Source: Amblyomma americanum (Eukaryota > Arthropoda > Arachnida > Ixodida > Ixodidae). Taken from it: 64,000 bases of DNA. The notes beneath the pieces were generated by a model. The model was not told the origin of the DNA. It did not search any database and saw only the letters and a program-made list of their open reading frames with translations. Shown in pieces: positions 59,048 through 64,000 of the stretch (positions are counted from its first letter, which is position 1; each line of letters begins with the position of its first letter). A program made the translations under genes and the position numbers. Where the stretch lies: positions 40,137,864 through 40,201,863 of the forward strand of contig NC_135505.1 of NCBI RefSeq assembly GCF_052857255.1, in the 5' to 3' direction.

Positions 59048-62000
59048 CAGGCATGCACGGTCATGCCTGGTTTGCAGCATACTAGGTGAAGAGAGGTATT
59101 CGTGTGAATCGCTACAAAATCATTTCGCTGGTTCCATACTCCGATGTTTGCTGTGGCGAAAGCCGCTCTTTGTAGTCGCCATTCCAGCACGCACACCGAG
59201 AGCGCAGCATAATGTTAGTGGTAATCAGCTTCGAATCTGTCAGAAACGTCCTTCGGGCAATCTTCGCACCCGTGGTGGTGAAAACTGCTTTACTTCAGGA
59301 ATGAAGCGTTCAGCAGCCACTGTCATGCCTCAATAACAGGAAGGCCTTGGCCAGCAGAAGTAATTGTGTGAATCGCTGCACCGACATTTCGCTGGTTCCA
59401 CACTCTGATATTTGCTGTGACACCAGCCGGTCTTTGTAGTCGCCAGTCCACCACACTCACCGACAAAGCAGCGCAATGTTAGTGTCAAGCAGCGTCAAAT
59501 CCGTCAGAACAGTTTGTCGGGCAAACCTCGTAGCCGTAGTGATGAAAACCACTTTTCTTCGGGAATGGAGCGTTCAGGCAGCCACAGTCATGCCTTGATA
59601 ACAGGAAGGCCTGGGTCAGCAGAAGTGATTGTGTGAACCGCAGCACTGACATTTAGTTACTTCCACACTCCGATGTCGCTGTGACGCCAGCCGGACTTCG
59701 TAGTCGCCTGTCCACCGCACCAACCGACAAGGCAGCACAATGTTAGTGACAATCAGCGTCGAATTTGTCAGAACCGCCTGTCGGGCAATCTTCGCAACCG
59801 TAGTGATGAAAAGCACTTTTCTTCAGGAATGAAGCGCTTAGGCAGCCAATTTCATGCCTCGTTAACAGGAAGGCCTGGGTCAGCAGGTTCAATCTTGTGA
59901 ATCGCTGCACCGACACTTCGCTGGTTCCACGCATCCGATGTCGCTGTGACGCCAGCCGGATTTTGTAGTCGCCAGTCCACCACACCCACCGACAAGGTTG
60001 CACAATGTTAGTGGCAAGCAGCGTCGGATCCGTCAGAACCGTCCGTCGGGCAATCGTCGCAGCCTTAGTGATCAATATCACTTTTTTCCGGGAATGAAGC
60101 GCTTAGGCAGCCACTTTCATGCCTCGTTAACAGGAAGGCCTGGGTCAGCAGATGCAATGGTGTGAATCGCAACACCGACATATCGCTGGTTCCACGCTCC
60201 GAAGTCGCTGTGACGCCGGCCGGATATTGTAGTCGCCAGTCTACCACACCCAGCGACAAGGCAGCGCAATGTTATTGACAAACAGCGTCGAATTTGTCAG
60301 GAACGTCTTTCGGGCAATCTTCGTAGCCGTAGTGATGAAAATCACTTTTCTATGGGAATGGAGCGCTCAGGCATCCACTGTCGTGCCACTTTAATAGGAA
60401 GGCTTGGTCAGCACATGTAATCGTGTGAATCGAAGCACCGACATTTCGCTGGTTGCACACTCCGATGTCGCTGTGACGCCAGCCGGACTTTGTAGTCGCC
60501 AGTTAACCACACCCACCGACAAGGCAGCACAATGTTAGTGACAATCAGCGTCGAATCTGTCAGAACCGTCTGTCGGGCATTCTTCGATGCCGTAGTGAAT
60601 AAAATCACTTTTTTTCAGGAATGAAGCGCTTAGGCAGCCAATTTCATGCCTTGCTAACTGGAACGCCTGGGTCAGCAGATTTAATCTTGTAAATCGCAGC
60701 ACCGACATTACGCTGGTTCCACGCATACGATGTCGCTGTGACGCCAGCCGGACTTCGTAGTCGCCAGTTCACCACACCCACCGACAAGGCAGCACAATGT
60801 TAGTGACAATCAGCGTCGAATCTGTCATTACCGTCGGTCGGACAATCTTCGCAGCCGTAGTGATGAAAACCACGTTTCTCGGGAATGAAGCGTTCAGGCA
60901 TCCACTGCCATGCCTGGATAGCAGGATGGCCTAGGTCAACAGCGGTTATCGTGTGAATCGCTGCAACAACATTTCGCTGGTTCCACGCTCCGATGTTTGC
61001 TGTGACGAAAGCCGGTCTTTGTAGTCGTCATTCCACCACACACACCGACAGCGCAGCATAATGTTAGTGGCTATCAGCTTCGAATCTGTCAGAACCATCT
61101 TTCGGGCAATCTTCGCACCCATAGTGATGAAAACTGCTTTACTTCGGGAATGAAGCGTTCAGGCAGCCACTGTCATGCCTTAATAACAGGAAGGCCTGGG
61201 TCAGCAGCAGTAATCGTGTGAATCGCTGCACCGACATTTCGCTGGTTCCACGCTCCGATGTTTGTTGTGACACCACCCGGTCTTTTTAGTCGCCAGTCCA
61301 CCACACTCAACGACAAGGCAGCGCAATGTTAGTGTCAAGTAACGTCGAATCCGTCAGAACATTTCGTCGGGCAAACTTCGCAGGCGTAGTTATGAAAACC
61401 ACCTTTCTTCGGGAATCATGCGATCAGGCAGCCGCTGTAATGTCTCGTTAACAGGAAGGCCTGGGTCAGCAGAAGTAATCGTTAAAAATCGGTGCACCGA
61501 CATTTCACTGCTTCCATGCACTAATGTTTGCTGTGACGCCAGCCAGACTTCGTAGTCGCCATTCCACCGCACCCACCGACAAGGCAGGACAATGTTAGTG
61601 ACAAACAGCGTCGAATTTGTCAGAACCGTCTGTCGGGCAATCTTCGCAACCGTAGTGATAAAAAGCACTTTTCTTCAGGAATGAAGCGCTTTGGCAGCCA
61701 ATTTCATGCCTCGTTAAAAGGAAGGCCTGGGTCAGCAGATTTAATATTGTGAATCGCAGCACCGACATTTCGCTGTTTCCACGCATCCGATGTCGCTGTG
61801 ACGCCAGCCGGATTTTTAGTCGCCAGTCCACCACACCCACAGACAAGGCTGCACGATGTTAGTGGCAAGCAGCATCAGATCCGTCAGAATCGTCCGTCGG
61901 ACAATCTTCGCAGCCGTAGTGATGAAAACCGCTTTTCTTCGCAAATGAAGCGTTCAGCCATCCACGGTCATGCCTAAATAACAGGAAGGCATTGGCAAGC

Positions 62001-64000
62001 AGAAATAATCGTGTGAATCGCTGCACCGACATTTCGCTGGTTCCACGCTCCAATGTTTGCTGTGACACCAGTCGGTCTTTGTAGTCGCCAGTCCACCACA
62101 TTCACCGACAAGGCAGCGCAATGTGAATTAGAAACAGCGTAGAATCTGTTAGAACCGTCTGTCGGACATTCTTTGCAGCCGTAGTGATGAAAATCACTTT
62201 TTTCGGGAATGAAACGCTTAGGCAGCCACTTTCATGCCTCGTTAACAGTAAGGCCTGGGACAGCATACATAATCGTGTGAATCGAAGCACCGACATTTCG
62301 CTGGTTCTACGCATCCGATGTCGCTGTGACCCCAGCCGGACTTCGTAGTCGCCAGTTCACCACACCCACCGACAAGGCAGCACAATGTTATTGACAATCA
62401 GCGTCGAATCTGTCAGAACCGTCTGTGGGGCAATCTTCACAGCTTTAGTGATGAAAATCAGTTTTCTTCGGGAATAAAGCCTTCGGGCTTCCACGGTCAT
62501 GCCTGGTTAGCAGGATTATCTATGTCAACAGAGGTAATCGTGTGAATCGCTGGAACGAAATTTCGCTGGTTCCACGCTTTGATGTATGCTGTGACGAAAG
62601 CCGGTCTTTGTAGTCGCCAGTCCAGCACACACACCGACACACCAGCATAATGTTAGTGGCAATCAGCTTCGAATCTGTCAGAACCCTGTCCGGCAATCTT
62701 CGCAGGCGTAGTGATGAAAATCACTTTTTTTCGGGAGTGAAGCCCTCAGGCAGCCACTGTCATAACTCGTTAACAGGAAGGCCTGGGTCAGCAGATGTAA
62801 GCCCTCAGGCAGCCACTGTCATAACTCGTTAACAGGAAGGCCTGGGTCAGCAGATGTAATCGTATGAATCGCAGCGCCGAAATTTCGCTGGTTCTACGCA
62901 TCCGATGTCGCTGTGACGCCAGCCTGACTTCGTAATCGCCAGTTCACCACACCCACCTACAAGGCAGCACAATGTTAGTGACACTCAGCGTCGAATCTGT
63001 CAGAACCGTCTGTCGGACAATCTTCTCAAGCGTAGTGATGAAAATCACTTTTTTTCGGGAAAGAAGCGCTTAGGCAGCCACTGTGATGCCTCGTTAACAG
63101 GAAGGCGTGGGTCAGCAGATGTAATCGCGTGAATCACAGCACCGATATTTCGCTGGTTCAACGCTCCGATGTCGCTGTGGCGCCAGCCACACTTTTTAGT
63201 CGCCAGTCCACCGCACCGACCGACAAGGCAGCGCAATGTTAGTGACAAACAGCGTCAAATCTGTCAGAACCGTCTGTCGGGCAATCTTCGCAGCCTTAGT
63301 CATGGAAACCACTTTTATTCGGGAATGAAGCGTTCAGGCATCCACGGTTATGCCCGGTTAGCAAGATGGTCTAGGTCAACTGAGGTAATTGTGTGAATCG
63401 CTGCAACGACATTTCGCTGGTTCCATGCTTCGATGTTTGCTGTGACGAAAGCCGGTCTTTGTAGTTTTCAGACCAGCACACACACCTACAGCGCAGCATA
63501 ATTTTAGTGGGAATCAGCTTCGAATCTGTCAGAAACGTCTTTCGGGCAATCTTCGTACCCGTAGCGATGTAAACTGCTTTACATCGGGAATGAAGCGTCC
63601 AGGCAGTCAGAGTCATGCCTTGATAACAGGAAGCTCTGGGTCAGCAGAAGTGATTGTGTGAACCGCAGCACTGACATTTAGTTATTTCCACACTCCGATG
63701 TCGCTGTGACGCCAGCCGGACTTCGTAGTCACCTGTCCACAACACCCCCGACAAGGCAGCACAATGTTAGTGTCAACCAGCGCCGATACTGTCAGAACAG
63801 TTCGTCGGGCAAACTTCGCAGCCGTAGTTATGAAAACCACTTTTCTTCGGGAATCATGCGATCAGGCATCCACTGTAATGTATCGTTAACAAGAAGGCCT
63901 GGGTCAGCAGAAGTAATCGTTTAAAATCGCTGCACCGACATTTCACTGGCTCCATGCTGTGATGTTTGCTGCGACGCCAGCCGGACGTCGTAGTCGCCAG
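59048..64000. repeat. Satellite monomers to the right window edge
   Basis: About nineteen monomers. Positions 59048-59661 repeat 52982-53595. Positions 61359-62101 repeat 50800-51542. Positions 62140-62690 resemble 47000-47400. Positions 63520-63940 resemble 46320-46740. Class B units lie at 59039-59244, 60883-61092, 62477-62682 and 63328-63533. The last bases (GTAGTCGCCAG) are within a monomer, so the array goes on. Confidence 0.78.
62741..62858. repeat. 59-bp direct duplication inside one monomer
   Basis: The stretch from AGCCCTCAGGCAGCC to CAGCAGATGTA occurs twice back to back (62741-62799 and 62800-62858), making this monomer about 323 bp. It is the only clear sub-monomer tandem duplication I noticed. 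It is out of register with the 264-bp unit. Confidence 0.92.

Larger units (their letters stand above)
4444..63533. repeat. Class B monomers, dispersed through the array
   Basis: About 26 monomers share a linked set of variants over roughly 205 bp: CATCCACGGTCATGCCTGG, TTAGCAGGAT, GGTCAACAGAGGTAATCG, TTTGCTGTGACGAAAGCCGG, CCAGCACACACACCGACAG, GCATAATGTTAGTGGCAATC and AGCTTCGAATCTGTCAG. Approximate starts are 4444, 5236, 6026, 11307, 12101, 13159, 17909, 18703, 20291, 23461, 27941, 30847, 33490, 35611, 36926, 38513, 39829, 46128, 47185, 50067, 52974, 59039, 60883, 62477 and 63328. Many neighbours lie three, four or five units apart. Confidence 0.85.
4047..64000. repeat. Tandem satellite array, about 264-bp monomer, about 227 copies
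   Basis: From here to the window edge the same unit repeats head to tail on one orientation. Counting a typical unit from CGACAAGGCAGCACAATG to the next gives 264 bp; offsets between duplicated blocks (7660, 7132, 6602 and 2640 bp) divide to the same value. Fixed landmarks in each unit are CAATGTTAGTG, GGCAATCTTCGCAGCCGTAG, CGTTAACAGGAAGGCCTGGG, ACATTTCGCTGGTTCCACGC and TAGTCGCCAGTCCACCACAC. Variation consists of substitutions, one-base indels (T-tract length; GCTCCG versus GCATCCG) and diagnostic variant sets that define monomer classes. I found no non-satellite DNA longer than a few bases inside. The array continues beyond the right edge. No gene is supported anywhere in it. Confidence 0.97.

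Noticed and set aside
4047..64000. A CRISPR array
   Set aside because: Direct repeats are 264 bp long and contiguous, with no short repeat/unique spacer pattern; the setting is eukaryotic.
4047..64000. A CENP-B box in the monomer
   Set aside because: TTCGCTGGTTCCACGC shares only the opening TTCG with the box pattern and lacks the central A and the CGGG end.
4047..64000. An RNA polymerase III B box (GGTTCCACGCT), suggesting a tRNA-derived SINE origin
   Set aside because: Only about 7 of 11 positions fit, there is no convincing A box at tRNA spacing, and runs of four or more T follow within the unit.
4047..64000. Telomeric or simple-sequence repeats at the array
   Set aside because: No TTAGG or TTAGGG runs were seen. 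The only simple repeat noticed is the LINE tail near 1875-1896.

Overview
The window looks like eukaryotic heterochromatin, most probably from an arthropod. Ticks are the best guess. The two retrotransposon remnants at the left edge, an RTE-type LINE ending in a TGATGA-rich tail and a LINE with an RNase H domain and a C-terminal CCHC knuckle, resemble families that are abundant in tick genomes. This assignment rests on family resemblance recalled from memory, not on a search. I see no intact host gene, tRNA, rRNA, CRISPR array or prokaryotic feature.

Layout. Positions 1-1900 hold a 5'-truncated, frameshifted RTE-like LINE on the plus strand. Positions 1901-2129 are unassigned. Positions 2130 to about 4046 hold a second decayed non-LTR element, also plus strand: RT with a broken YADD box, RNase H, CCHC knuckle. 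From about 4047 to the right edge (64000, still inside the array) everything is one tandem satellite with a monomer of about 264 bp, roughly 227 monomers. I found no interruption by other DNA.

The satellite is not homogeneous. Several monomer classes recur, and blocks of monomers are duplicated in register at many scales: a trimer (5.1-6.7 kb), a 29-mer in tandem (7.58-22.37 kb, offset 7660 bp), a 17-mer in tandem (22.31-30.8 kb, offset 4480 bp), a 10-mer in tandem (34.98-40.46 kb, offset 2640 bp), a dimer repeated three times almost without change (40.93-42.53 kb, period 529 bp), and several blocks repeated at a distance. Nearly all offsets are whole multiples of 264 bp, as expected from unequal exchange in register. 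This is the most interesting content of the window: a nested record of satellite expansion next to an array edge.

The many 60-200 codon open frames in the array are by-products of a monomer whose length (264 = 3 x 88) is divisible by three. They slip between frames at one-base indels and are not annotated as genes. All counts and identities were read by eye, so block edges are good to tens of bases. I cannot tell from sequence alone whether the array is centromeric, pericentromeric or subtelomeric.
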